DNA from: Oscheius sp. JU75
Taxonomy: Eukaryota > Nematoda > Chromadorea > Rhabditida > Rhabditidae
Direction: 5' to 3'
Length of the DNA stretch: 64,000 nt
Assembly: GCA_037178855.1 (NCBI GenBank)
Contig: JASJZC010000005.1
Coordinates: 4,712,001-4,776,000, forward strand
Shown: positions 26,556 through 36,837 of the stretch, piece by piece
Position numbering within the stretch: position 1 is the stretch's first letter
Layout: each line of letters starts with the position of its first letter
Notes under the pieces: model-generated
Seen by the model: the letters and a program-made list of their open reading frames with translations, nothing else
The model's database searches: none
Told to the model about the DNA's origin: nothing
Made by a program: the position numbers and the translations under genes

Positions 26556-27098
26556 TTTTGACAAGTCATGTAAAGCTTTACACCGATAGTTTGGTATCTC
26601 TACCTACATAGTTCCTATCGAGCTGCAAAGTATGTGTAACTAAGCAAAAGAGACCTTATGGTTTGAGTCTGCTCACACCAACTGCTTTCACTTGCAGCTA
26701 TTTTGGGAAGAGTAGGAGGAACGCAATTCCGTCTGAACTTGAAACCGTTTCCCCTGCTTCTATTCATAGAACAAATTATCGTGAGTCTGGTGGATGAGTG
26801 ACCGAAAAACAGAACTTTGTAAATTTTCCTTCCTGGCTTACAATTAGACGAATGAGAACCCAAATGTGTTCTACTTGTAGAGCTTCGGGTATTTAAGAGA
26901 AGTAGCAACCACTGTAAGAAACATTCTGTTCACATCCAAAATCAGACGACTTCTTCTTGGGTATTCTTAAAGTAGACGTCAAAGAGATATCCAATTATAA
27001 GTATCCATTGAGCCCTCTCAGAAGCCTGGAACTCTGGGCGTCATCGCGCAATCGGTCCTGGGAAAGGAGAAGGAGGTCCGCCCCTTCATTCTTCAGAG
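26556..27098. promoter_or_regulatory. Upstream region of the neuropeptide gene
   Basis: 543 bp between the inverted repeat and the start codon at 27099. CTTCAG lies 2 nt before the ATG, a likely trans-splice acceptor. No other motif could be supported. Confidence 0.4.
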
Positions 27099-27854
27099 AT
27101 GTCGTCGTCCACACTGGTCTCCGCTTTTCTGGCTCTACTCTTTTTCCAGTACAGAACATAGCTTGACAGATGGTAACAATATGTTCAGATGTCTATCAAC
27201 TGCATATGCCCGAGCTTACGGCTACGCCAGTCCCGACGAGGTCAAGCAACTGCTCGTCGAGTAAGTCTTCTAGTTTACTTTCGATAGCTAGTAATCCAGC
27301 TGGCCCTGCTTTTATGAAGTCAATTGAACATGTTCTCTGGTTGAAAAGAGCACACACCTTGAAATATGGGTATCCTTTTACGGAAGTGATAAAGCTCTCA
27401 AATACCAATTACTCTGTGTTCTTGTTTTTTTTCCAATTCAACAAGGATCTGGTCAGTCTCTCTTATTGCTGCGTTTGTGTGGCTCTCGGAGAAAACTAAT
27501 TTGTGCTGGGATCTAAAGTCTTATCCCAGGATAACGGACAAAGGACACCATTCTTCCTCTTGGTTTCCTTCAAAAGGGAAGTGGGTCTCAAAAAAGAAAA
27601 GATGTGTTCATGACACCCAGTCTGAAGCACTTATGTGGGAGTGCAATTGGGAGTAAATCTGCGAAAGGAAGGATATGCACACCGGAATACGAAAAGACCA
27701 CCGACCTCCTAATCATCTGAATTTCAGAATGGAGAGAGGTTCTCTGCGACAGGCCAAACGTGCTCCACACAACATTGACACGAGAGCCCTCAACCAATTC
27801 AAGAACTGCTATTTCTCGCCGATACAGTGTGTCCTGATGGAACGAAGAAGATGA
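27099..27854 (+). CDS. Allatostatin-C-like (somatostatin-type) neuropeptide precursor
   Basis: Exons 27099-27148, 27189-27260 and 27728-27854 join exactly in frame to 82 residues. A signal peptide (MSSSTLVSAFLALLFFQC, cleavage near STAYA) is followed by a short spacer, a dibasic site in LRQAKR, and a C-terminal peptide ending NQFKNCYFSPIQCV with a basic tail MERRR. The ring CYFSPIQC matches the arthropod allatostatin-C core CYFNPISC at six of eight positions, including both cysteines, and the single-copy C-terminal position is typical of that family. The product would be a disulphide-closed secreted peptide acting on somatostatin/AstC-type GPCRs. The 467-nt intron 2 is long for this genome. 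Identity rests on the ring motif and architecture; receptor and processing are inferred. Confidence 0.8.
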
Positions 27855-28000
27855 CATTTGAACAGAGAAAAATAGTTGAATAAACTATAACGGTGTTGTT
27901 CAAGTGGCGTTCTCACGACAGTCGAGAATTGCCTATTAGGTCCTTTTCATTCTGTTGGATATTCCCAGGACGATTGGAAGATGAAATCCTCTTTATACGT

Positions 28001-29071
28001 CTATGCATGATTGAGACCATGAATCTCGCTCAACTTATGGCGAATATCAGTTATTGACACCTGTGTCTGTGATTCGCATTCTTCAGCTGGAGTAGGACTG
28101 CCAAAGAGGTTCGGAACGGTCTCGCCACCAATTTCCGATAATAGACCAGCCTATGTTTTTGAGGGTTAATTAAAAAGAGCGCCGGGCTACCAAATAGCGT
28201 GTGTCACGTATCCAACAGAACACTGGACTGCCCGAATCGCCCTAAAAGATGTTGGAGATAGGTCTAAAATCTCTACCTGACAGAAACGAGTTTGCTCTGA
28301 AAGATAGCGTCCAGCTAGCACTGGATGACTGTACCCTTCCTCGTTGAAGAACAAGCGAAGAAAACCTCTTTTTGGATAACGTGAGTACTGGTTGTCTGAG
28401 TTTTATAGTTCATCTTAGTTCCAAGACTACCTACTTTCGTCGATTCCGAATCCAGATGCGTAGCACAGAGCTCCATCCAGTTCTTGGTCTGATAAAGGCA
28501 GGACAGACGAACGAACACGATTGGAGAGATCCAGGTGCGTTGAAAGTGAGGGTAGCACGGCGAGGTGTGGGCTGTGAGATCCACGAACATCGAATGGTTT
28601 TCGGGAAACTACGACAGCCAGATCGTCGTTGATGTCGTGACCCTGCTCTCAAGTGAATTGTATGTGAACAGACTCTGTTACAGTTTGAGAAAGTACGAAG
28701 AATGTTTTTGTAGAGAATGTGAATTCGTTTTCGTCAGGTAATAGTCGATCGTAGTCGGCAAGAGACACATTCACTTCCGTTGCTCTAAACCAGCTGTTAG
28801 TATCCTGTACAAAATACACAACAACTTGTTTCCGTTTCCATAGAGACAGTGTTTTGAGGTCAATATGGTGGTTGGATTGACTATGACACCACCGCAAAGG
28901 ACAGTTACTGTCCGACCAGATTCCAGAAAGGAAATGGTCAAAGTTGCACTTGACAACATTTCTACAAACAGATCTATCTTTAGAGGCTATCTTACCCTCA
29001 TAAGCTACATTGCTGCCAAAGAGTACAGCTTCGGCTAAAGGAAATAGAAGCAGAAGTGGGAAAGTTAACAT
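28001..29071 (-). CDS. Trypsin-like serine protease (S1A)
   Basis: Seven exons (28996-29071, 28820-28961, 28682-28784, 28435-28642, 28277-28365, 28191-28241, 28001-28150) give 272 residues. The signal peptide is MLTFPLLLLFPLAEA. The catalytic triad is visible: His in ILTSKHC, Asp in HDINDDLAVV, Ser in CQGDSGSPVFC. No classic IVGG activation site is seen; the region after the signal reads AVLFGSNVAYEEMLSS, so zymogen processing may be atypical. The specificity-pocket residue six before the catalytic Ser falls in EQTRFCQGDS and is not an obvious Asp, so trypsin-like cleavage is not assured. Introns 34-69 nt; two donors needed choosing between close alternatives. It lies 146 bp from the convergent neuropeptide gene. 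Confidence 0.88.
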
Positions 29072-29154
29072 AGGAAATGTTAATATTTGTTTTGACTATT
29101 CAGTCAGCCGCCCGCTTGAACAATCAAAGATCTTTTATCACAAACTAGGCACAA

Positions 29155-30599
29155 TCATCGATAATCGTAAGGAGAGAGCATGGGTTTCAGTCCGTTAGAT
29201 GTCTCGTCAAAAGACATTTTCGGTGGGGCGAAGCGTATCACAAAGAAGAGGTCCTAAACGATATTAAGTATGGGAAAAAACAGTCTCACTCACCCGGAAT
29301 CCACGAGTAAAGATGAAGGCTATCAACGGGACTATCAAGGCGTTTATGTTCATCAGCAGATTCGAGGTGTCGACTAACCACATCATTTCCATCGCATCGT
29401 TAATCAGGTTATCGGCAATTATCCTATAATCAGAAAAATTAAAGAGAAAGAGTAGGAAGCATACATAAATAGACGTATTGATGCACTGAGTGTGGAACAT
29501 AGTAAGAAGGCCACGAAGACACAGACTGTCATCAATGCTGTTCTGAACTCGGCATTTCGACGAGACGGTTGCACATGGAGTTGTTCTGTGCGAAGAAGAC
29601 GAGCCGTGTTCAGATTGAGCCAGAAGAGGAAGGTGATCGGAAGGGCATAAACGATGACCCCGTAGAGAAGACCCTCTTGAATCAGTTTGTAGAGCCAGTG
29701 GTCTCTCAATTCGGTGCTCACAACTGCCATTTGTCGCTCGTCCCACTTCAGTTCCCAGAATCGAATCACATTCAACACTGTAACTTGTTTCGAAGGATGT
29801 TATGAGAAAGCCTACAAATAGCCAGAATGACCACGCACGTGACTGCTCCTTTACAGCGACGGACACAGGCCAATCTCATTTTCCACGGATTTGAAGGATG
29901 ACAGATAGCCTGGAGTGGGGGTGGTATTTGTTTTGGAGCTTAAGCTAAATTGTAACCTGAAACCGCTGAGCACATATAAGAAGAAGCAGCCAGATTGCCG
30001 AGTAGTTGATAGAAAGAAGTAACGGATATCCATAAAGGATAGAGAAAGAGTTCAACTGTCTCAATTGTTGGGCCTCGAGTGGGTGTTTTTCGCTGATGAA
30101 CTGAAACCTCCAAAGTGAGCTCTGGTCTCCACTTTCATCATAACCATTAACAAGTCCACCTAGTGAGTGCGACTCACGAGATCATTTGGTTTTATCCCGT
30201 CGGTGAAAAGAGCAGATTCTCAAAACTCTCGTTCACCCATAGGATTGTTCCGTTTCCTAGATGACACACGAAACAAAGAGTACCTGTTCGAATCCCGGAA
30301 GGATGATGACAAAGACAGAAAGAAGAAGTTGGAGAGCATTACATGCTGACAACGCGGCAAGATATGTTAAAAGGGAAGTCTTGCGGAAATAGGCCCTTCG
30401 AGAAACACTGAAAAGCTTTTTTGTACAGTTGTTGAGCAATACCTGAGGAAGATGGCAATACAGCTGCAGTTGAGGACGAATCCGATGGAACAGAGCAGCG
30501 GCTCGACATAAACAATCAGTACACAGCTAAAATACCGTGATTACTATCTCGTCGGGAGACTCACTTGACATAAAAGTATTCGGTGGCGTTACAGAACAT
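29155..30599 (-). CDS. Rhodopsin-type GPCR, peptide-receptor-like
   Basis: Eight exons (30565-30599, 30443-30526, 30284-30407, 29957-30100, 29816-29909, 29465-29777, 29294-29423, 29155-29253) give 340 residues with seven hydrophobic segments: TM1 LLCSIGFVLNCSCIAIFL, TM2 LTYLAALSACNALQLLL, TM3 SINYSAIWLLLLICAQRFQA ending in the QRF/ICHP box that replaces DRY, TM4 GAVTCVVILAILLNV, TM5 GLLYGVIVYALPITFLF, TM6 TALMTVCVFVAFLLC, TM7 LLMNINALIVPLIAFIF, then FTRGFR and a short tail. An N-glycosylation site lies in MFCNATEY. The pattern fits nematode FMRFamide/myosuppressin-like receptors better than chemoreceptors. The ligand is unknown. It ends 83 bp from the protease start on the same strand. Confidence 0.88.
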
Positions 30600-32172
30600 C
30601 GAGAGTGTCAAATAGTGAGTTGGCCAGCTGAAACAACAATAATGATGGATGAAGGGGGATAGAGAGATAAGTGTTCCCCAGACAAGCCAAGAAGTGTACT
30701 TGTTGTAAGTCACAGCTCTTAGAAATCATCACCAATTTCATTTGCCCATTGGCTAAACTCAATTTACGCGGTTACATATCCGTTTTCTGGGCTTGCGCTG
30801 TCTGACTCGAGAGGAGAAGAAAACAATTTTTAGAGAAAATTATGCAGCTAGAATGTTGGATGAGTGAGTAGCACGCAGTTAGAGATCAGAGAGTATGACC
30901 AGAGAGATTGAGCTGCTTTCACGGTTCATGCATGCTGGATCATCTGTTTGATGAATTGCCTAAGGCACGGCTCCTAGTATGAGTGACGCGATTTCAAGCT
31001 ACATAAGAAGAAAAGAACAAACATATGTGACCCTTGGAAAATATCTGCTCCAAAAATTTGTCCTTTTCTGCTCAGTAAAGCAAGACTCACACGTGGACTC
31101 GGGAGCAATTAGCCGTAAAGAAAGAGGAACAAGTATCAGAGAAGGCGACTAAATTGCATTTCCGCTTCCGAAGTTGTGCTTCAATGGGGCCTGGTCAGAA
31201 AAGACTCTTCAAGAAGACGATAACACAATTATGCTCTGCACAGTTGTTTTCCTCCGTCTCTTTTCTGATTATAGACGAAAGTTTCTCACATCTTCCACAA
31301 ATTGGATAACAAGACACGAGTGGAGAGCCAGAACGGTTGGGTAGTGTGAAAGGAGTGAGCGAATAATTCAACAGAAAGAGTTCCCAAAACGCGGGACTAG
31401 CCTAATTGAGCCACTAAAGCAGTCAGGTTTGTTGTGAGTTGAATGGACGTCGAAACAAGTGGTGCGTCTGCTCAAATTGGCAATACAAGCCTCTAACCTT
31501 TGTGGCTCGATTACTTGCAAGCGTCAGAATTGCAAAGTGAGTCTGCCAATGATTAGAGGTCATTCAGTTCGAGATCTATTGTCAAGAGGAAGATAAGGAC
31601 TCTCGAGGGAAGACACTTAGCTCCGAGTTTATGGAGAGATGTTCCTAACTACTTTGTTGACTCTCTGACGACAAAGTTTCCAGAGTATGTGGGAAACTGC
31701 GAAGGAATAAAGCCACAGCTGATTAATTAATTGATTATGGCCAAATGCGGCCACAACTTCCCAGTAAATGAACAGGAAGTTAGAGGGCTCTCAAATGAAC
31801 ACTCTATGTGAAGTGTCTGATTAGGTGCTGCCGTCTAGTTTCTTCTTCTTTATTACCTCATCTGACTTTATGCTCACTTCGAGAACAGATCAGATTCACA
31901 GTTTCTATTAGCTAACCTTCAGGGACAGACCCAACTCAATGCTTTTCAAATAATTTCGTTGGAAATTAACTTTGGTTTTTTTGACATTTTAGTATTTTCT
32001 TTCACCGAGCTAGTTATAGCCAATTGCTTCTATATATAGCGTAGTTCCATTTTCACTATGCCTTTCCTCTTCATATCCGTAAAATGGTTTCACGCATTTT
32101 CACATTGACGCGCTATTAGTTGATTTCAAAATTTGTGGCTTTTTTTGGTGTATCTTATTTTTGCTCAATTAT
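30600..32172. other. 1.6-kb divergent intergenic region
   Basis: Between the GPCR and the start of the plus-strand operon block. No exon chain, repeat or RNA gene was recognised; it presumably holds both promoters. Confidence 0.45.
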
Positions 32173-33050
32173 ATGGCACGCGGAAACGGCCAACGCAGAA
32201 AAGGAGGAGGAAATTCTGTTCGACGACGAGGTAAATTCGTTCTTACTGTTTCTATGACCGGATTTCTCTAGGTGAGCGGCAGATCGTCGAAGAATCACTT
32301 CCTCAACCAGCAGAGGAAGAAGAAGAAAGCAGTGGTTCAGACGATGATAACGAATCTAGTTCCAGCGGCGAAGAAGCCGTAGAAATTCCCTGTCGCTTGA
32401 TAATGTACGACTTCAATCAATGTGATCCAAAAAGATGCTCGGGACGAAAATTACTCAGAATGGGCATGATCGAAGATGTACGTTATCTATCTTCTTTTAT
32501 TCTCTTCTTCTTAGGTTAAGTTAGGAGCTCGTTTTCCCGGACTTGTGCTGAGCCCAACTGGAACGTTGACTCTATCTCCCCAAGATAAAGAATTTATCAT
32601 GCAAAACGGACTTGGCGTAGTAGATTGTTCGTGGAAAGAGGTGGAACGAACACCTCTTCACAAAGTCCGTGCTCCAGAACACAGGCTCCTACCATATCTC
32701 GTAGCAGGTTTGCGATATTGTCTCTTCCAATATATTATGCTTTTTTAGCCAATTCAGTGAATTATGGGAAGCCATGCCATCTCAATTGTGCCGAAGCTCT
32801 AGCTGCAGGTCTTTATATTTGTGGAGAGGCCGCAGCAGCTGGTGCTTTAATGGAGAAGTTCACTTGGGGACCACACTTCATCGAACTGAACAAGGAACTT
32901 TTGGATATGTACGCGGAATGTTCGAACTCTGAAGAGGTTATTGCCTGTCAAAAACGCTACCTTGAACGAATCGACAAAGAAGCGGCTGAAAGATCAAAAG
33001 AAATCGACCTGCCACCCTCTGAAAGTGAGTCGGAAGAAGACAATGTATGA
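32173..33050 (+). CDS. TSR3: TSR3, 18S rRNA aminocarboxypropyltransferase
   Basis: Adds the acp group from S-adenosylmethionine to the hypermodified uridine of 18S rRNA during late 40S maturation. Exons 32173-32230, 32272-32477, 32515-32707 and 32749-33050 give 252 residues. A basic/acidic N-terminus is followed by DPKRCSGRKLLRMG, LGARFPGLVLSPTGTLTLSP, GVVDCSWKEVERTP, then RLLPYLVAANSVNYGKP and LNCAEALAAGLYICG. These are the DUF367/TSR3 core and SAM-binding positions. The C-terminus is acidic (SESESEEDNV). It is the first gene of a seven-gene block with gaps of 105-140 bp. AATAAA at 33094 lies in the short gap before the kinase gene. Confidence 0.96.
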
Positions 33051-33093
33051 GTGTTTCCGAGACTGTTTTCCATTGTTGTTGTAGTTGGTTTTC

Positions 33094-33099
33094 AATAAA
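33094..33099 (+). terminator. Poly(A) signal of TSR3
   Basis: AATAAA 44 nt after the TSR3 stop and 90 nt before the next start codon. Confidence 0.6.
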
Positions 33100-33181
33100 G
33101 TTTTTACGATAATTGATTTTCAATATAAGCACTGGTATTTCCATACATACTAGTCGATTGAAGATTGCAATGAAAAAGTTT

Positions 33182-33188
33182 CTTTCAG
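33182..33188 (+). promoter_or_regulatory. Candidate trans-splice acceptor of TP53RK
   Basis: CTTTCAG directly abuts the ATG at 33189, 138 bp after the TSR3 stop. It has the shape expected for a downstream operon gene. Confidence 0.55.
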
Positions 33189-34018
33189 ATGTCCGAACTA
33201 GAAGATCTTGTTACTAATACTCCGTACATTCTGTCGACTGAAAACAAAAAGCAAGGAGCAGAAGCAAGAATCTTCGAGTGTACGTATCTTGGTCGTCCGG
33301 CCATCTTGAAAGAAAGGTCTATTATAATTTATTCTCTAGTAACTTCATTTCAGGTTCTCAAAGACCTATAGGCATGAATTGCTGGACAAACAGCTCAACA
33401 AAGCCCGCCTTCGCGGTGAAGTAAAGGGAATCGTGAAAGCCCAACAGCTCATGGTTGACACTCCTGCTGTCTTCTTCATCGATGGCGAGAGGAATAAAAT
33501 CATCATGGAACGAATTATCGGCATGACGGCTAGAGATTGGATAGAACATCAAAGAAGCAAACTGGATAAGGAGGACTTCAAGGTTGGTTGCTACAATAGC
33601 GCATAATTTTGTTCTTCAGAAGATAACTCTCGAATTCGGAAGGATTTTGGGCAGTCGCATAGCACGGATGCACGTTGGAGCATTGATTCATGGTGACTTG
33701 ACCACATCGAACGTTATGTTGCGAGACGCCGATCACAACAAGCCTGTTTTTCTCGACTTTGGCTTGTCTGCACAAGGAAAGGCTAGTTTTGTTTTGAATT
33801 TCTTCTGAGATACAACGTTTCAGGTCACTGCCGAAGATAAAGGTGTCGATCTATACGTTTTGGAACGGGCTTTAATCAGTACTCACATCGATTCTCAACA
33901 CATATTTGAAGAAATCCTTGCTGGTTACTCGGAAGAAAACATGAAGAATGGAAGGGCTGTGACCCAAAAACTGGACGAAATCAGATTACGGGGAAGAAAA
34001 CGTGATATGGTTGGATAA
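33189..34018 (+). CDS. TP53RK: TP53RK/Bud32, kinase/ATPase of the KEOPS complex
   Basis: Small atypical kinase that powers OSGEP in the KEOPS complex making t6A37 on tRNAs. Exons 33189-33316, 33354-33582, 33620-33781 and 33824-34018 give 237 residues. The Bud32 signature is intact: [41 protein letters not shown] (catalytic loop), [11 protein letters not shown] (DFG), then [17 protein letters not shown]. The basic tail [11 protein letters not shown] replaces the usual activation segment, as in the family. The third intron reads best as GC-AG (33782-33823, 42 nt); a 33-nt GT-AG alternative starting at 33791 keeps frame but adds three residues inside the conserved motif. Second gene of the operon block. 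Confidence 0.96.
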
Positions 34019-34125
34019 TTTTGATGTTGCCTCTTTATTATGAACTTTTTTTCTACTATTTGCCTTGATTGACACATGTTTGTTCTAATCATAAGAGTAC
34101 CGTTTAATTTGTGTTTCCTTTCCCA

Positions 34126-35767
34126 ATGTCGTTCAGCATGAAAAGGGCTGCTGAGGACGACCCTGAAACGGAGGTGAAGGTGTTCAAGCCGGATCCAAGA
34201 AATGTACTTATTCCGGGTAGGATGTACTTCAATAAGGTAGAATCAGGTCTTGTTGTTTTCGTTCATCGAAATTACAGGTTGATCTCCTTCCCAGCGAGTT
34301 TAACGAACGAGCTCGATCGCTTGAGGAAATTCTCCAAGAAATTCGTCCAATGGCCTCTATTCATTTCAACTTCATGATTGATTTCCCATGGCTAATTGAT
34401 CAGTATCCACCTGCTTGTCAGAATACACCCATTACACTCGTTGTAGGCGATAGAATGGGCAGTACACAGGCTGAAATAAAAAAAGTTGACCCCTTTTATT
34501 CATTGACTTGTATTCTGTTTAGGATGTTGGTCCGAGAGCCAATGTCACCGTTCTATCTGCTCACATTCCGACGCCGTTTGGAACACACCACACAAAACTG
34601 TCTCTTTTGGAGGACGAAAACTTCATTCACGTTATTGTTTCTACTGCCAATCTAGTTCCAGGTTTCTCATTTGAAAAATCTGCAAAATTGAAACTTGAAG
34701 GTGATTGGAGAGATAAAACGCAAACCTACTACTACACGAAGGCTGCTCTGAACGGCGAATCCGAATCATCTGTGTAAGCTGGTTGTTATTTTCAGTAGCG
34801 GGACTATTGTTTAGAACAGACAACTTCAAAGAAGACTTGCTTCACTATTTGAACTCCTACAATCTGCCTGACATCAAGTACTGGCTGGAACGAATTGCTT
34901 CCTTCATTTTTCCCGCAAACGGAGATCGGCTCATTTATTCATTTCCGGGAGTTCACAAAGGCGTCGAGATGAATAAGGTAAGCATTTAGTACAGATGATT
35001 TAGTACAGCAAGATTTCCAGGTCGGACATTTGTCTGCAAGGGAGAAGCTGTCGAAACTGCCTGTGAAAAGCGGCTATAAAAGTCGTCTATTTGTGCTCCA
35101 ATGCAGTTCGATCGGTTCACTCGGTGCAAGCATTAACACCTGGATCGAGCCGCAATTTGTCAAATCTCTAAAGGGAGGACGTCTCGACCCTGGTTGGTGT
35201 CTTGATTTGTTCTGAAAACAAGTTTTTCAGGAACTAGCAGGACTTTCGTAATCTATCCGACTACTGAAGATGTTCGTCTTTCGATTGAAGGCTATGCAGC
35301 GGGACGATCTCTTCCTTATTCGAAAGACACCGCTCGAAAACAGCCTTGGATGCAATCCGTTTTCTGTAAATGGCGAAGTGAGAAGTGGGCCAGAAGCAGA
35401 GCCATGCCACACTGCAAAACCTACACGGAACTTCACGACGGAGTCCCTCAGTGGGTCATCATGACCAGTGCTAATTTGTCTAAGGCTGCTTGGGGTGAGC
35501 TACAGGTAATACTTGTCTTGTCTTCCGTTTTATCCTCTTTTGTAGAAGAACAGCACGCAACTGCTGGTCCGTTCGTTTGAAATGGGTGTGTTGGTTACTG
35601 ATGCAGAGCGATCTCTTCTCCCCTACGACTACCCTCTCGTGAAGCATGTTGCCAATGTTCGCTTTCAAATGTTAACTTTCAGATATTCTCCTCAAGACAA
35701 GCCATGGCTTGGGGATTGCAGTCATCATGTTCCTGACTCCCATGGCAATACATGGATCTTCGCCTAA
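34126..35767 (+). CDS. TDP1: TDP1, tyrosyl-DNA phosphodiesterase 1
   Basis: Phospholipase D-superfamily enzyme that removes topoisomerase I remnants and other 3' blocks from DNA. Eight exons (34126-34236, 34278-34484, 34523-34661, 34701-34773, 34815-34977, 35021-35192, 35231-35505, 35546-35767) give 453 residues. The first HKN motif lies in PFGTHHTKLSLLEDEN (His, Lys) and the second in MPHCKTYTELHD (His, Lys). The hydrophobic block WVIMTSANLSKAAWG and the C-terminal DSHGNTW are characteristic. It lacks the long disordered N-terminus of vertebrate TDP1. A second Met at 34138 is preceded by GTTCAG and could be the true start if that is the trans-splice site. Third gene of the operon block. Confidence 0.96.
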
Positions 35768-35895
35768 TTGTTATTTTTTCGGGTTTCCTTTTTGGGTACA
35801 CTTTACGGATAAACTGTTGTTTCTTTTTGAACCTCTTGTTCACAAGGCTTATTGTGCATATATCTCAAGCAAAGTTGAGCAGTCTCATGATTTAG

Positions 35896-36732
35896 ATGAC
35901 AGATGTTCAATGGATTCCTGACGGCTACGTGCGTCTGGCCGTGGTTAACGATGTCAATCTATATAGTGACGACGTGAGAACATTGCAGAAAGGCCAGTGG
36001 CTCAATGACAATGTGATAACATTCTTATTGGAACTCATATACAACCACTTGGAGCCAAGCAAACAAGAACAGGTCAGATTGTGTTATTTGCATATTTGCG
36101 ATTCTAGATTCATATTGTCCACGCGAGTATCTGCGAAATATTGAAGTATCAGCAGGACGACTCGGATCTTCCTTCATTTTTCGAACCTGCTGATTTACAT
36201 CTGAAGAACAATGTATGTTATTCTTGTCTTCTTCCAGTCCAAGTTCAGATTCTCTTCGTCCTCAATGACAATCTCCAAGCAGACAAATTTCTGGCCGGTT
36301 CTCATTGGGCGCTGCTTCATTTTGATCGAGGTCGAAACGAGTTCATCTATCTTGATAGTCTGGCTGTATTGAATCCTGGAACACTTTCCGTCGCACAACA
36401 CGTTCGTTCAGATCACTAGATCTAATCATCAGTTTCTTCAGATTCGCGAGCTGTTCGTGCAAAACGACTTCTTGAAAACGGAGTCTAAGCCCCAATTGGT
36501 TGCCGGAAGATGTGCAAAGCAGAGCAATGGAAGTGATTGTGGCTTATTCGTTGTTGAGTTCGGAAAAGTTATTATGCAGGAAAGAAGTCAGTTTTTTTGT
36601 TTACGGTCATTGTTTCAGATGGGTGGCTACAATGAAAACACTTTGAAAAAGTCCATTCCGGAAGATATGACCAAGAATCGAGTCTGCTGGTTGAACAAAG
36701 CGCGGCTCCTTTATGAGAGAACCAATACTTAA
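35896..36732 (+). CDS. SENP8: SENP8/NEDP1-type NEDD8-specific cysteine protease
   Basis: Ulp1/SENP (C48) protease; SENP8 processes NEDD8 and removes it from cullins and other targets. Exons 35896-36072, 36108-36212, 36249-36401 and 36442-36732 give 241 residues. The start KGQWLNDNVITFLLELIY matches the SENP8 substrate-gate region. Catalytic residues are His in GSHWALLHF, Asp in FIYLDSL, the oxyanion Gln in KQSNGSDCGLF and the Cys in the same motif. The short size with no N-terminal extension fits SENP8 rather than SUMO proteases. GATTTAG abuts the ATG. Fourth gene of the operon block, with DNA repair and RNP assembly genes as neighbours but no pathway link evident. Confidence 0.92.
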
Positions 36733-36837
36733 TAAGCGTGATCATAAAATACTTTTTCTTTTATTGCCTTTATTTTCACTGGCTTATATTCCTCACTTAC
36801 CTCATTAATTTTGGGTGAAACATACTGTTGTGCTCAG

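Noticed and set aside
30280-30295. GTTCGAATCCCGG resembling a tRNA T-arm box
   Set aside because: It is the complement of GPCR coding sequence, with no A-box or cloverleaf around it.
35636-35679. Apparent GTGAAG...TTTCAG intron near the TDP1 3' end
   Set aside because: Removing its 44 nt breaks the conserved frame, whereas reading through keeps it.
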